Source of the DNA: Carnobacterium divergens
Lineage (GTDB): Bacteria; Bacillota; Bacilli; Lactobacillales; Carnobacteriaceae
NCBI RefSeq assembly: GCF_900258435.1
Contig: NZ_LT992558.1
Coordinates: 507,370 to 571,369 of the forward strand
Length of the DNA stretch: 64,000 bases
Reading direction: 5' to 3'
The notes beneath the pieces are model-generated. The model was not told where the DNA came from, searched no databases, and was given only the letters and a program-made list of their open reading frames with translations. Below are positions 47,033 to 59,271 of this stretch, piece by piece. A program made the position numbers and the translations under genes. Each line of letters opens with the position of its first letter. Position 1 is the first letter of the stretch.

Positions 47033-47344
47033 ATGATCGTAAAAACTGGTGACAAAGTTAAAGTTATTACTGGTAAAGACAAAGGTAAAGAAGGCGTAAT
47101 TTTAAAAGCTTTCCCTAAAAAAGATCGCGTGATCGTTGAAGGAATCAACATGATGAAAAAACATCAAAAACCGAATTCAGCAAATCCACAAGGTGGAATT
47201 CTTGAAACGGAAGCTCCTATCCACGTATCAAACGTAATGCTTATTGACCCTAAAACAAATGAACCAACTCGTGTTGGCTTTAAAGTTGAAGACGGCAAAA
47301 AAGTACGTGTTTCTAAAAAAACCGGTGAAGTTCTAGATAAATAA
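47033..47344 (+). CDS. rplX: Ribosomal protein L24
   Basis: 103 residues. The KOW motif is [18 protein letters not shown] at the N-terminus, followed by MMKKHQKPN. It initiates 50S assembly near the tunnel exit. Start ATG behind GAAGGAGGTG. Confidence 0.97.
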   Translation: MIVKTGDKVKVITGKDKGKEGVILKAFPKKDRVIVEGINMMKKHQKPNSANPQGGILETEAPIHVSNVMLIDPKTNEPTRVGFKVEDGKKVRVSKKTGEVLDK

Positions 47345-47371
47345 TACTATTAGGAAGGAGGTACTAACTTC

Positions 47372-47911
47372 ATGAACCGCCTTAAAGAAAAATATATCAA
47401 AGAAATTACTCCATCAATGATGGAAAAATTTAGTTATAAATCAGTAATGCAAGCTCCTAAAGTTGATAAAATCGTTATTAACATGGGTGTGGGTGATGCT
47501 GTTTCAAACGCTAAAAACTTAGACAAAGCTGTTGACGAATTAACTGTAATCTCTGGTCAAAAACCATTGATCACTAAAGCTAAAAAATCAATCGCTGGAT
47601 TCCGTTTACGTGAAGGAATGCCAATCGGCACTAAAGTAACTTTACGTGGCGAAAGAATGTATGAATTCTTAGACAAATTAGTTTCAGTTTCATTACCTCG
47701 TGTACGTGACTTCCACGGAGTTTCTAAAAAAGCTTTCGATGGACGTGGTAACTACACGCTAGGAATCAAAGAACAATTAATCTTCCCAGAAGTTGACTAC
47801 GATATGGTAGACAAAGTCCGCGGAATGGATATTGTTATTGTAACAACTGCAAACACAGACGAAGAATCACGCGAACTTTTAACACAACTTGGAATGCCAT
47901 TCCAAAAATAA
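47372..47911 (+). CDS. rplE: Ribosomal protein L5
   Basis: 179 residues. [16 protein letters not shown], the conserved [17 protein letters not shown] and the P-site loop around [19 protein letters not shown] are present. It binds 5S rRNA and P-site tRNA. AAGGAGG lies twelve bases upstream. Confidence 0.97.
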   Translation: MNRLKEKYIKEITPSMMEKFSYKSVMQAPKVDKIVINMGVGDAVSNAKNLDKAVDELTVISGQKPLITKAKKSIAGFRLREGMPIGTKVTLRGERMYEFLDKLVSVSLPRVRDFHGVSKKAFDGRGNYTLGIKEQLIFPEVDYDMVDKVRGMDIVIVTTANTDEESRELLTQLGMPFQK

Positions 47912-47929
47912 AAAAAGGAGGCGAACTAC

Positions 47930-48115
47930 GTGGCTAAAAAATCAATGATTGCTAAGAATAAACGCCCTGCAAAATTCTCAACACAAGCATACACTCGTTG
48001 CGAACGTTGCGGTCGTCCACATTCAGTTTATCGTAAATTTAAACTTTGCCGTATTTGCTTCCGCGAACTTGCCTATAAAGGACAAATTCCCGGCGTGAAG
48101 AAAGCAAGCTGGTAA
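47930..48115 (+). CDS. rpsN: Ribosomal protein S14, zinc-binding type Z
   Basis: 61 residues from GTG, the short form. The zinc ribbon is CERC and CRIC, separated by [12 protein letters not shown]. Many Firmicutes keep a second, longer zinc-free S14 elsewhere for zinc starvation. AAAGGAGG lies ahead. Confidence 0.97.
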   Translation: MAKKSMIAKNKRPAKFSTQAYTRCERCGRPHSVYRKFKLCRICFRELAYKGQIPGVKKASW

Positions 48116-48148
48116 AACGATACTTGCAAAAAGGAGGTAATAAGTACA

Positions 48149-48547
48149 ATGGTCATGACAGATCCGATTGCAGATTTTCTAACGCGCATTCGTAACGCCA
48201 ACATGGTGCGTCACGAATCACTAGAATTGCCTGCTTCAAGAATAAAAAAAGATATCGCTGAAATTTTAAAACGTGAAGGTTTTATTAAAGATGTTGAGTA
48301 TATTGAAGATGACAAACAAGGTGTTATCCGTGTTTTCTTAAAATATGGAAAAAACAACGAACGTGTTATCACTGGATTGAAACGTATTTCTAAACCAGGT
48401 TTACGTGTTTACGCTAAAACTGGTGAAGTTCCTAAAGTTCTTAACGGACTAGGAATTGCGATCGTTTCAACTTCTGAAGGTGTTATCACTGATAAAGAAG
48501 CAAGAGCTAAAAACATTGGTGGCGAAATCGTCGCTTACGTTTGGTAA
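48149..48547 (+). CDS. rpsH: Ribosomal protein S8
   Basis: 132 residues. [20 protein letters not shown] at the start and [20 protein letters not shown] near the end are typical. The ATG at 48149 matches relatives that begin MVMTDP and has better spacing than the ATG two codons later. S8 binds 16S helix 21 and can repress the spc operon. Confidence 0.97.
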   Translation: MVMTDPIADFLTRIRNANMVRHESLELPASRIKKDIAEILKREGFIKDVEYIEDDKQGVIRVFLKYGKNNERVITGLKRISKPGLRVYAKTGEVPKVLNGLGIAIVSTSEGVITDKEARAKNIGGEIVAYVW

Positions 48548-48578
48548 TATTTAAGATTAAACAAGGAGGTGCATTGCT

Positions 48579-49115
48579 GTGAGCCGTATTGGTAAAAAAC
48601 CAATCACAATTCCTGCAGGAGTAACTGTTACTGAAAATGGTAACGATATTACTGTTAAAGGACCTAAAGGTGAATTAACTCGCTCTTTCAGCCCTAACAT
48701 TACAATGCATGTGGAAGGTAACGAAATTACTTTTACTCGTCCAAACGAGGATAAAGAAAACCGTGCTTTACACGGAACAATGCGCGCTAACCTAAATAAT
48801 ATGGTTATCGGAGTAACAGAAGGATTTGAAAAAGCTTTAGAATTAATCGGGGTTGGGTACCGTGCACAATTACAAGGTAAAAAACTTGTATTGAACGTTG
48901 GTTACTCACATCCAGTTGAATTTACACCAGAAGAAGGTATTACTGTTGAAGTTCCTTCAAACACTAGTGTAATTGTCAAAGGAGCTAACAAAGAACGCGT
49001 TGGCGAATTAGCTGCTAATATCCGCGGAGTACGTCCTCCAGAGCCTTATAAAGGCAAAGGAATTCGTTACGTTGGAGAACACGTTCGTCGTAAAGAAGGT
49101 AAAACAGGTAAATAA
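48579..49115 (+). CDS. rplF: Ribosomal protein L6
   Basis: 178 residues from GTG (MSRIGKKPI) behind CAAGGAGGTG. Two similar half domains are seen, and the C-terminal [20 protein letters not shown] loop contacts the sarcin-ricin region. Confidence 0.97.
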   Translation: MSRIGKKPITIPAGVTVTENGNDITVKGPKGELTRSFSPNITMHVEGNEITFTRPNEDKENRALHGTMRANLNNMVIGVTEGFEKALELIGVGYRAQLQGKKLVLNVGYSHPVEFTPEEGITVEVPSNTSVIVKGANKERVGELAANIRGVRPPEPYKGKGIRYVGEHVRRKEGKTGK

Positions 49116-49159
49116 TCGCCTGCGAATAGCCTAAATAAACTATTAAAGAGGTGACAATT

Positions 49160-49516
49160 GTGATTACGAAACTAGATAAAAACAAAATGCGTCAAAAGAG
49201 ACACGCACGAGTTCGCTCTAAGATTTCAGGTACTGCAGAGTGCCCACGCTTGAACATTTTCCGTTCAAACAAAAACATCTACGCTCAATTAATTGATGAC
49301 GTAGCGGGTGTAACGCTAGCAAGTGCATCTACATTAGATAAAGAAGTATCAGGCGAAACTAAAGTTGAACTAGCATCTGCTGTGGGAACTTTAGTAGCTA
49401 AACGCGCTGTTGAAAAAGGCGTTAAAGAAGTAGTCTTTGACCGTGGTGGTTACCTTTACCATGGCCGTGTACAAGCTTTAGCTGAAGCTGCTCGCGAAAA
49501 TGGACTAGAATTTTAA
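49160..49516 (+). CDS. rplR: Ribosomal protein L18
   Basis: 118 residues. The GTG at 49160 ([19 protein letters not shown]) matches family starts, with AAAGAGGTG upstream; a GTG nine bases earlier lies in that site. [18 protein letters not shown] and [17 protein letters not shown] are conserved. It carries 5S rRNA to the 50S subunit. Confidence 0.96.
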   Translation: MITKLDKNKMRQKRHARVRSKISGTAECPRLNIFRSNKNIYAQLIDDVAGVTLASASTLDKEVSGETKVELASAVGTLVAKRAVEKGVKEVVFDRGGYLYHGRVQALAEAARENGLEF

Positions 49517-49536
49517 TAAAAGGAGGAATACCATTC

Positions 49537-50037
49537 ATGGTTTATATCGATCCAACACATTTGGAATTAGAAGACCGTGTCGTTTCTATCAACCGTGTTA
49601 CTAAAGTTGTTAAAGGTGGACGTCGTTTACGTTTTGCTGCTTTAGTAGTTGTCGGAGATAGAAATGGTCACGTAGGTTTCGGTACTGGGAAAGCCCAAGA
49701 AGTACCAGAAGCTATCCGTAAAGCAATTGAAGATGCTAAGAAGAATCTTGTTGAAGTACCAATGGTAGATTCAACAATTCCTCATGAAGTTATCGGACGC
49801 TTTGGCGGCGGAAACATCTTAATGAAACCAGCCGTAGCCGGTTCTGGAGTCAGTGCTGGAGGTCCCGTTCGTTCGGTCCTTGAGTTAGCAGGTGTTGCTG
49901 ATATTACAAGTAAATCATTAGGCTCAAGCACTCCAATTAACGTGGTTCGTGCAACAGTTGACGGTTTGAAACAATTGAAACGTGTTGAAGAAGTTGCAAA
50001 ACTTCGCGGCAAATCAGTTGAAGAAATTACAGGTTAA
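49537..50037 (+). CDS. rpsE: Ribosomal protein S5
   Basis: 166 residues. [20 protein letters not shown] with the spectinomycin loop and [30 protein letters not shown] and [13 protein letters not shown] are intact. It helps decoding accuracy and mRNA unwinding. AAGGAGG lies upstream. Confidence 0.97.
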   Translation: MVYIDPTHLELEDRVVSINRVTKVVKGGRRLRFAALVVVGDRNGHVGFGTGKAQEVPEAIRKAIEDAKKNLVEVPMVDSTIPHEVIGRFGGGNILMKPAVAGSGVSAGGPVRSVLELAGVADITSKSLGSSTPINVVRATVDGLKQLKRVEEVAKLRGKSVEEITG

Positions 50038-50052
50038 GGAGGACAATAAGAA

Positions 50053-50232
50053 ATGGCTAATTTAGAAATTACTTTAAAACGTAGCGTTATCGGACGTCCT
50101 CAAAATCAAAAAGATACTGCGAAAGCTCTAGGTTTAAACAAACTGAACAGCACTGTTGTAAAACCTGCTAATGAAGCAATCAAAGGCATGGTTAACACAA
50201 TTTCGCATTTAGTGGACGTAAAAGAAGTTTAA
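50053..50232 (+). CDS. rpmD: Ribosomal protein L30
   Basis: 59 residues, a short single-domain protein: [19 protein letters not shown] then [14 protein letters not shown]. This is the standard length and position between rpsE and rplO. The ribosome site AAGGAGGAC overlaps the rpsE stop. It occupies the 50S surface near 5S rRNA. Confidence 0.96.
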   Translation: MANLEITLKRSVIGRPQNQKDTAKALGLNKLNSTVVKPANEAIKGMVNTISHLVDVKEV

Positions 50233-50274
50233 AAACAGAATGAGACTTATTATTGAAGGAGGTGCCCAATCTAT

Positions 50275-50714
50275 ATGAAACTTCATGAATTAAAACCTGC
50301 TGAAGGTTCTCGTAAAGTGCGTAACCGCGTTGGACGTGGAACTTCATCTGGTAATGGTAAAACTTCAGGTCGCGGTCAAAAAGGACAAAACTCACGTTCA
50401 GGCGGTGGAGTACGTTTAGGCTTTGAAGGTGGACAAACACCTTTATTCCGTCGTTTACCAAAACGTGGTTTTACTAACATTAACCGCAAAGAATTTGCAA
50501 TCGTTAATTTAGAAACATTAAATCGCTTCGAAGACGGAACAGTAGTTACACCAGCATTGTTGGTGGAATCTGGTATCGTTAAAAATGAAAAATCTGGGAT
50601 TAAAGTTTTGGGTAATGGTCAAGTTGAACGTAAACTGACTGTTAAAGCAAGCAAGTTCTCCGAAGCAGCAGAAAAAGCAATCGTTGCTGCTGGTGGTTCA
50701 ATCGAGGTGATCTA

Positions 50715-50715
<1 letters not shown>
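50275..50715 (+). CDS. rplO: Ribosomal protein L15
   Basis: 146 residues. The basic Gly-rich N-terminal extension ([19 protein letters not shown]) penetrates 23S rRNA, and the globular domain ends [14 protein letters not shown]. The stop overlaps the secY start by one base (TAATG). Confidence 0.97.
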
Positions 50716-52714
<1,999 letters not shown>

Positions 52715-52796
52715 AAGCTTAATTCTTTAATGACGAAAATGAAGCCTCGTTTTATCCAAATTGTTGAACGAGGAAAGCGGTAGTCTCATGAGGGGC

Positions 52797-52825
52797 TTGT
52801 CACTATTTTAATTCTATGGTACAAT
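52797..52825 (+). promoter_or_regulatory. Internal promoter before infA
   Basis: TTGTCA, 17 bases, TACAAT. The ~250-base gap after adk otherwise shows only a loose CCTCGT/ACGAGG hairpin (52744-52772) and the infA ribosome site. Confidence 0.75.
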
Positions 52826-52962
52826 ATTCGGGGTCTTGGCTTTTCAATGCGTCTATATTGTGATAGAATTAATAGGTTAAGATGAAACAGAATGGTGGGG
52901 GCCAAGGTTCTCGCTAAGTTTATCGCATTGATTTGCGAAACAATTTTAAGGAGGTACTAGGC

Positions 52963-53181
52963 GTGGCTAAAGACGATGTCATTGAAATTGAAGGAACAGT
53001 CGTTGAAACTTTGCCGAATGCAATGTTTAAAGTGGAACTTGAGAATGGGCATGTTGTATTGGCTCATGTTTCAGGAAAAATCCGTATGCACTACATTCGT
53101 ATTTTACCTGGAGACAAAGTAACAGTAGAATTGTCACCGTATGATTTAACTCGCGGTCGCATTACCTATCGCTTTAAATAA
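52963..53181 (+). CDS. infA: Translation initiation factor IF-1
   Basis: 72 residues, standard length, from GTG ([11 protein letters not shown]) behind AAGGAGG. The S1-like OB fold shows [20 protein letters not shown]. It blocks the A site during initiation. Upstream starts in frame lie before the ribosome site and are not used. Confidence 0.97.
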   Translation: MAKDDVIEIEGTVVETLPNAMFKVELENGHVVLAHVSGKIRMHYIRILPGDKVTVELSPYDLTRGRITYRFK

Positions 53182-53212
53182 TTGTACTCCGTCAATAAAA
53201 TGGGAGGTATAG

Positions 53213-53329
<117 letters not shown>

Positions 53330-53360
53330 TAACTAAAAATATACAGGAGGTGTAATTGTA

Positions 53361-53726
53361 ATGGCTCGTATTGCAGGTGTAGATATTCCACGTGATAAAC
53401 GTGTAGTAATCTCTTTAACTTATATTTATGGAATCGGTAAAAACACAGCTATCGAAGTTTTGAAAGCTGCAGACGTATCAGAAGAAATTCGTGTACGTGA
53501 ATTAACAAATGATCAATTAGATCGCATCCGTGCTGAAATTGACTCGTTGAAAGTTGAGGGTGACTTACGTCGTGAAGTTAACCTAAACATCAAACGTTTA
53601 ATGGAAATCGGATCATACCGAGGCATGCGTCACCGCCGTGGTTTACCAACTCGTGGACAAAACACGAAAAACAACGCGCGTACTCGTAAAGGCCCAGCTA
53701 GAACAGTTGCAGGCAAGAAAAAATAA
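53361..53726 (+). CDS. rpsM: Ribosomal protein S13
   Basis: 121 residues. [20 protein letters not shown], helix-two-turn-helix [18 protein letters not shown] and the basic tail that contacts P-site tRNA. CAGGAGGTG lies upstream. Confidence 0.97.
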   Translation: MARIAGVDIPRDKRVVISLTYIYGIGKNTAIEVLKAADVSEEIRVRELTNDQLDRIRAEIDSLKVEGDLRREVNLNIKRLMEIGSYRGMRHRRGLPTRGQNTKNNARTRKGPARTVAGKKK

Positions 53727-53752
53727 TTAATTAAGTTAGGAGGTAACTCTTC

Positions 53753-54142
53753 ATGGCAGGAAAAAAAGTCGTTCGTAAACGTCGTGTGAAAAAGAATATT
53801 GAATCTGGTGTAGCACATATCCGTTCAACATTCAACAATACTATTGTAATGATTACTGATACTCATGGGAATGCAATTTCATGGTCATCAGCTGGATCAT
53901 TAGGCTACCGTGGATCTAAAAAATCAACTCCATTCGCAGCTCAAATGGCAGCAGAAGTTGCAGCTAAAGCGTGTATGGAACATGGTATGAAAACTGTAGA
54001 AGTTGCTGTAAAAGGTCCTGGTTCAGGACGTGAAGCTGCAATTCGTTCATTACAAGCTACTGGTTTAGAAGTTACAGGTATTCGTGATGTAACTCCAGTT
54101 CCTCATAATGGATGCCGCCCTCCAAAACGCCGTCGTGTTTAA
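53753..54142 (+). CDS. rpsK: Ribosomal protein S11
   Basis: 129 residues. [20 protein letters not shown] and [20 protein letters not shown] are family hallmarks. It lies on the 30S platform at the mRNA exit. TTAGGAGG lies upstream. Confidence 0.97.
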   Translation: MAGKKVVRKRRVKKNIESGVAHIRSTFNNTIVMITDTHGNAISWSSAGSLGYRGSKKSTPFAAQMAAEVAAKACMEHGMKTVEVAVKGPGSGREAAIRSLQATGLEVTGIRDVTPVPHNGCRPPKRRRV

Positions 54143-54215
54143 TTGAGAGCTGCTACATTGAACTTGTTTGCACTCAGTAACATGAACTTAACGTTTTGAA
54201 AGGGGTATGTATAGA

Positions 54216-55160
54216 ATGATCGAAATTGAAAAACCAAGAATTGAAACGATTGAGATCAGCGATGATGCCAAGTTTGGTAAATTCGTTGTAGAACCACTTG
54301 AACGTGGTTATGGTACAACGCTAGGGAATTCTCTACGTCGTATATTGTTGTCATCTCTTCCAGGTGCAGCAGTAACTACTATCCAAATTGATGGTGTTTT
54401 ACATGAATTTTCAACCGTTGATGGCGTTGTTGAGGATGTAACTTCAATCATTTTGAATATTAAAAAACTTGCACTCAAGTTATATTCTGGTGAAGATAAA
54501 ACGATTGAAATCGATGTAAAAGGTCCAGCAGTTGTAACAGCAGCCGATATCACTTATGATAGCGATGTTGAAATCTTAAATCCTGACTTGTACATTTGTA
54601 CAGTAGCTGAAGGCGCACGTTTCCACGTTCGTTTAACTGCAAAATCAGGAAGAGGTTATGCAAGAGCTGAACATAATAAACACGATGATATGCCTATTGG
54701 TGTATTACCAGTCGACTCGATTTACACCCCAGTTAGTCGTGTGAACTATCAAGTAGAAAATACTCGAGTGGGTCAAAAAGATAACTTTGACAAATTAACA
54801 CTTGATGTATGGGCAGATGGTTCTATTAGCCCAGAAGAGGCTGTGAGTCTAGCAGCTAAAATTCTTACAGAGCATTTAAATATCTTCGTAAATCTAACTG
54901 ATGAAGCCCGTAAAGCTGAAATCATGGTAGAAAAAGAAGAAACGCATAAAGAAAAAATGCTTGAGATGACAATTGAAGAACTAGATTTATCTGTACGCTC
55001 ATACAACTGTTTGAAACGTGCTGGTATTAATTCTGTTCAAGAATTGACAGACAAATCTGAAGCAGAAATGATTAAGGTGCGTAATCTTGGTCGTAAATCA
55101 CTTGAAGAAGTGAAATTTAAACTAGCAGAATTAAGTTTAGGTCTACGTCAAGACGACTAG
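54216..55160 (+). CDS. rpoA: RNA polymerase alpha subunit
   Basis: 314 residues from ATG at 54216 ([14 protein letters not shown]), preceded by GAAAGGGG; an ATG three codons earlier is possible. The N-terminal assembly domain has [21 protein letters not shown]. The C-terminal UP-element domain has [16 protein letters not shown] and [12 protein letters not shown]. Confidence 0.98.
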   Translation: MIEIEKPRIETIEISDDAKFGKFVVEPLERGYGTTLGNSLRRILLSSLPGAAVTTIQIDGVLHEFSTVDGVVEDVTSIILNIKKLALKLYSGEDKTIEIDVKGPAVVTAADITYDSDVEILNPDLYICTVAEGARFHVRLTAKSGRGYARAEHNKHDDMPIGVLPVDSIYTPVSRVNYQVENTRVGQKDNFDKLTLDVWADGSISPEEAVSLAAKILTEHLNIFVNLTDEARKAEIMVEKEETHKEKMLEMTIEELDLSVRSYNCLKRAGINSVQELTDKSEAEMIKVRNLGRKSLEEVKFKLAELSLGLRQDD

Positions 55161-55186
55161 TACCGTATCAAGGGAGGAAAATCACA

Positions 55187-55567
55187 ATGGGTTACCGTAA
55201 ATTAGGACGTACAAGTTCACAACGTAAAGCAATGTTGCGCGATTTAACGACTGATTTAATCATTAACGAACGTATTGTAACAACTGAGGCTCGTGCTAAA
55301 GAAGTTCGCTCTACAACTGAAAAAATGATTACTTTAGGTAAACGTGGCGATTTGCACGCTCGTCGTCAGGCAGCTGCATTTGTTCGTAACGAAGTTGCTT
55401 CTGTTAAAGAAGATGGCGAAAAAATTGTTACTGAATCAGCTTTACAAAAATTATTTGGCGATGTAGCACCTCGTTACGCTGAGCGTCAAGGTGGATACAC
55501 TCGTATCATGAAAACTGAACCTCGCCGCGGAGACGCTGCACCAATGGTTATCATTGAATTGGTTTAA
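55187..55567 (+). CDS. rplQ: Ribosomal protein L17
   Basis: 126 residues. [20 protein letters not shown] and [20 protein letters not shown] are typical. It sits at the exit tunnel. It is the last gene of the S10-spc-alpha cluster. AAGGGAGG lies upstream. Confidence 0.97.
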   Translation: MGYRKLGRTSSQRKAMLRDLTTDLIINERIVTTEARAKEVRSTTEKMITLGKRGDLHARRQAAAFVRNEVASVKEDGEKIVTESALQKLFGDVAPRYAERQGGYTRIMKTEPRRGDAAPMVIIELV

Positions 55568-55772
55568 TTTCAATTTAAACATTACAAATGCTTCACTTTA
55601 TCGATGTTTGTAAAGAGTGTTACGATGATGGAAGTTTACTTCCAAGTCTAGCTCGAAACTTCCCCTGATTGTTTTCAGGGGAGGTAAATTCATCAAAGGT
55701 GATTATTTTTTTTGTTTTCTAGCAGTTTTTACGAAACTCTTTTAAAAGAGCTCGTAAAAACTGTTTTTTTTT
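55568..55772 (+). terminator. Structured end of the ribosomal cluster
   Basis: 55723-55772 is a strong terminator: CAGTTTTTACGA and CTCTTTT pair with AAAAGAG and TCGTAAAAACTG, then T9. Before it, 55629-55700 can fold into CCCCTG/CAGGGG nested in a longer imperfect stem of TTTACTTCC with GGAGGTAAA. A short TTACAAA/TTTGTAA pair is seen at 55583-55610. Confidence 0.75.
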
Positions 55773-55886
55773 GATTAAAATCGTAAACTAACACTTGTTT
55801 TAAAATAAGCTTGCAATTCAAAAGGTTCTTTTGTATACTGTTACAAATCAGAATATTCTGACAATAATACGAAATGGGGAATGTTT

Positions 55887-57092
55887 ATGTCGCAAATGTT
55901 AGCTTTTACTTTATTGATGGGAATTTTATACATAGGAGATATTATATCTGCTAAAACGAAAGCTTGGGTATCCTCTGTCTTTGTTTGTGCAGTCTTGTTT
56001 ATTATTGGGTATTGGACTATTTTTCCAGCAAATATTGTTGAAGTCGCAGGTATTCCAAGTGTCGTAGCTACGTTACTGATGTACTTGCTAATTACCAATA
56101 TGGGAACGTTGCTTTCAGTGAAAGAGCTAATCAATCAGTGGAAAACGATTGTCATCACACTGTCAGGAATTGCTGGAATTGTTGTCTTACTTTTAACAGT
56201 TGGGATGTTGTTTTTTGATTTACAAACGATTTTAATAGCGGTCCCTCCATTGGTAGGTGGGGTTGTTTCTTCTTTGATTATGTCAGAAGCAGCACAACAG
56301 GCTGGTTTGATGTCATTGTCCGTGCTGGCAATTTTGATTTATGTGATGCAAGGTTTTGCGGGGTATCCTTTGACATCGATTATGTTAAAAAAGGAAGGCA
56401 AACGAATGTTAGCCAAATACCGAAGTGGCGAATGGGTTCCTACAAATGAACAAGAACAGGAAAAAGCAATAAAAGAAGAGGATGAAGAAATCCCTAAATT
56501 ATTTGCCAAAGTTCCAAAGCGTTATCATACAAACTTTTCTAGATTTTTTAGATTGTCCATTGTTGGAATGTTCGCTTATTATGTTTCTGTTTGGTTGGCT
56601 CCATTTGTTTCAGTTAGCCCGTTTGTTTTGTGTTTATTATTTGGCGTTATAGCTTCAAGTAGTGGATTTTTAGAAAAGCAACCACTTCAAAAAGCAAATG
56701 GTTTTGGTTTTGCAATTTTAGGATTGATGTTGTTCATCTTTGATGGGTTAAAAAATGCGACACCCGAAATGTTAAAAGAATTATTAGTGCCGATGGTCGG
56801 AATTATTGTTATTGGAGTATTTGGAATGTATGTATTTTCAGCAATTGTTGGAAGGTTACTAGGGGTGAGTAAAGAAATGGCTTTTGCAGTTTCGTTAACG
56901 GCGCTTTATGGTTTTCCAGCAGATTATATTATTACGAACGAAGTGATTCAAGCGTTGACAGAAGATAAGAAGGAGCAGGAAGCACTCACAAGTCATATGT
57001 TGCCTCCGATGCTAGTAGCAGGCTTTATCACGGTGACAATCGTATCTGTTGTTTTGGCAGGGATTTTTTCAAGTATTCTATCAAATTTATAA
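55887..57092 (+). CDS. Polytopic membrane protein of unknown transport-like family
   Basis: 401 residues with about ten membrane spans. A central cytosolic loop (about residues 170-210) is charged: GEWVPTNEQEQEKAIKEEDE. The hydrophobic core has small-residue hairpins (PPLVGGVVSSLIMSEAAQQAG) such as are seen in ion-coupled carriers, and AVSLTALYGFPADYIITNE near the end. I do not recognise the family firmly; DUF3100 is a possibility. The ATG at 55887 is preferred (GGGGA eight bases upstream) over 55881. The gene pairs with the M20 amidohydrolase 18 bases downstream, so uptake of its substrate is a reasonable inference. Confidence 0.65.
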   Translation: MSQMLAFTLLMGILYIGDIISAKTKAWVSSVFVCAVLFIIGYWTIFPANIVEVAGIPSVVATLLMYLLITNMGTLLSVKELINQWKTIVITLSGIAGIVVLLLTVGMLFFDLQTILIAVPPLVGGVVSSLIMSEAAQQAGLMSLSVLAILIYVMQGFAGYPLTSIMLKKEGKRMLAKYRSGEWVPTNEQEQEKAIKEEDEEIPKLFAKVPKRYHTNFSRFFRLSIVGMFAYYVSVWLAPFVSVSPFVLCLLFGVIASSSGFLEKQPLQKANGFGFAILGLMLFIFDGLKNATPEMLKELLVPMVGIIVIGVFGMYVFSAIVGRLLGVSKEMAFAVSLTALYGFPADYIITNEVIQALTEDKKEQEALTSHMLPPMLVAGFITVTIVSVVLAGIFSSILSNL

Positions 57093-57110
57093 AAAATGGG
57101 GGCTTAATTG

Positions 57111-58280
57111 ATGGGGAATTTAAAAGCTAGTATTCAAAAATATGAACAAGAAATGATTGCATTTAGACGAGATTTACATCAACACCCAGAATTGCAATGG
57201 GAAGAATTTCGTACGACTCAAAAAGTAGCAGATGAAATGGATAAGTTAGGAATTCCTTATAGAAAAACAGTTCCTACTGGTCTGATTGCAGAGTTAGTTG
57301 GAGGGAAACCTGGTAAGACAGTAGCATTACGTGCTGACATGGATGCGTTGCCTGTTCAAGAATTAAATGAAGGATTAGCTTATCAATCTTTAGAAGACGG
57401 TAAAATGCATGCCTGTGGACATGATGCTCATACCGCAATGTTAGTAACGGCAGCCAAAGCCTTAAAGGCCATTCAATCTGAAATTAAAGGAACTGTAAGA
57501 TTTATTTTTCAACCGTCTGAAGAAAATGCAAAAGGGGCTAAAGCGATGGTGGAGCAAGGTGCTGTCGAAGGAGTAGACAATGTTTTTGGCATTCACATTT
57601 GGTCACAAATGCCTTCTGGAAAAGTTTCTTGTGTAGTAGGTTCTTCATTTGCTTCGGCTGATATATTCACAATTGATTTTACTGGACGAGGAGGACATGG
57701 AGCAATGCCAGACGCTTGTATTGATGCAACGATGGTAGCTTCTGCTTTTGTGATGAACGTTCAAGCAATCGTTTCAAGAGAGACACATCCGTTAGATCCA
57801 GTAGTAGTGACGATTGGTAGAATGGATGTTGGAACGCGATTCAATGTCATTGCGGAAAATGCACGTTTAGAAGGAACCGTTCGTTGCTTTAGTATTGAAA
57901 CCAGAGAGCGAGTAAAAAAAGCGATTCAACGATATGCAGAACATACAGCGTTAACTTACGGAGCAACAGCAGCCGTTGATTACCAATACGGGACGCTTCC
58001 AGTTGTAAATGATGAAGAAGACGCCTTGTTTGCGCAAAAAATTATTCAAGATAGCTTTGGTGAGGACGCCTTACTTCAAGAGCCACCAACTACTGGTGGA
58101 GAAGACTTTAGCTACTTTACAGAACATACTCCAGGTTGCTTTGCTCTAGTGGGCTGTGGAAATCCAGATAAAGACACCGAATGGGCGCACCACCATGGGA
58201 AATTCAACGTTGATGAAGACGCAATGAAAATGGGGGCAGAGATGTATGCTCAGTACGCATATAACTATTTAAATAACTAA
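57111..58280 (+). CDS. M20D-family amidohydrolase
   Basis: 389 residues. DFRRDLHQHPEL-type N-terminus (FRRDLHQHPELQWEE), LRADMDALPVQE, the metal site MHACGHDAHTAML with Cys and His, and FQPSEENAKGAK with the catalytic Glu. The dimerisation lid domain has GRGGHGAMPD. The family removes N-acyl groups from amino acids (hippurate, N-acetyl or IAA-amino acid types). ATG at 57111 is used; a TTG just before it is in frame. It is probably co-transcribed with the membrane protein. Confidence 0.9.
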   Translation: MGNLKASIQKYEQEMIAFRRDLHQHPELQWEEFRTTQKVADEMDKLGIPYRKTVPTGLIAELVGGKPGKTVALRADMDALPVQELNEGLAYQSLEDGKMHACGHDAHTAMLVTAAKALKAIQSEIKGTVRFIFQPSEENAKGAKAMVEQGAVEGVDNVFGIHIWSQMPSGKVSCVVGSSFASADIFTIDFTGRGGHGAMPDACIDATMVASAFVMNVQAIVSRETHPLDPVVVTIGRMDVGTRFNVIAENARLEGTVRCFSIETRERVKKAIQRYAEHTALTYGATAAVDYQYGTLPVVNDEEDALFAQKIIQDSFGEDALLQEPPTTGGEDFSYFTEHTPGCFALVGCGNPDKDTEWAHHHGKFNVDEDAMKMGAEMYAQYAYNYLNN

Positions 58281-58283
58281 TAA

Positions 58284-58321
58284 AAAAACTAGTCTAAGGG
58301 AAAATTTTAGGCTAGTTTTTG
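58284..58321 (+). terminator. Terminator after the amidohydrolase gene
   Basis: Stem AAAAACTAG.CTAA with TTAG.CTAGTTTTT, T run at the end. Confidence 0.8.
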
Positions 58322-58431
58322 AATTTCAGAAACATTATAATAGAGGGAGTTAAAACAAATAATATTGCATAAGACTCTCTTTTTTGATAGTCTTATAGGG
58401 ATTGAATTGAATCAATATGGAGGTTTCGTCA

Positions 58432-59271
58432 GTGGAGAAAATTATAACATTAAATGACATATCCTATAAATATCATCCAGATGCAGAAGGTTTAGCAATT
58501 GACGGTGTCTCACTTGATATTGAAGCAGGAGAATGGATCGCAATTATTGGACATAACGGTTCAGGAAAATCCACCTTAGCGAAAACCATTAATGGGTTAC
58601 TAGCTCCAACTCAAGGAACGGTTACCGTTGGCGGACATCTTTTAACGGAAGAATCTGTTTGGGATATTCGAAAAATGGTTGGTATGGTCTTTCAAAATCC
58701 AGACAATCAATTTGTAGGTTCAACGGTTCAAGATGATGTAGCTTTTGGTTTAGAAAATATAGGTGTTCCCCGTGAAGAAATGATAGAACGCGTAAAAGAC
58801 GCAATTGATAAAGTGAAAATGACGGATTATCTTGAAAAAGAGCCGGCCAGACTTTCAGGTGGTCAAAAGCAACGAGTGGCCATTGCCGGTGTGGTGGCAC
58901 TACGTCCAGATATTATTATCTTAGATGAAGCAACAAGTATGCTGGATCCTCAAGGCCGAGAAGAAGTACTTGCGACTGTGAGAGCAATCAAAGAGACTGC
59001 TAATTTAACGGTGATTTCAATCACTCATGACATCAATGAAGCGGCTAGTGCAAATCGTGTGTTAGTGATGAAAGAGGGCAAGTTGATTAAAGAAGGGACT
59101 CCAGAAGAAATTTTCTCTTATGGGGATGAGCTGATTGAAATGGGCTTAGATTTGCCATTTCCAGAAAAATTAAAGTCAGCATTGAAGACTAGAAATATCA
59201 CAGTACCAGAAGAGTATTTAACTGAGGAAGGGATGGTGGATTGGCTATGGACATTACTTTCGAAAAAGTAG
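58432..59271 (+). CDS. ecfA1: Energy-coupling factor ATPase EcfA1
   Basis: 279 residues from GTG at 58432 behind GGAGG. Walker A is IGHNGSGKSTLAK, the Q-loop VFQNPDNQFVG, signature ARLSGGQKQRVAIAGV and Walker B IIILDEATSMLD. It hydrolyses ATP to drive the shared ECF vitamin transporter. It overlaps ecfA2 by 25 bases. Confidence 0.95.
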   Translation: MEKIITLNDISYKYHPDAEGLAIDGVSLDIEAGEWIAIIGHNGSGKSTLAKTINGLLAPTQGTVTVGGHLLTEESVWDIRKMVGMVFQNPDNQFVGSTVQDDVAFGLENIGVPREEMIERVKDAIDKVKMTDYLEKEPARLSGGQKQRVAIAGVVALRPDIIILDEATSMLDPQGREEVLATVRAIKETANLTVISITHDINEAASANRVLVMKEGKLIKEGTPEEIFSYGDELIEMGLDLPFPEKLKSALKTRNITVPEEYLTEEGMVDWLWTLLSKK

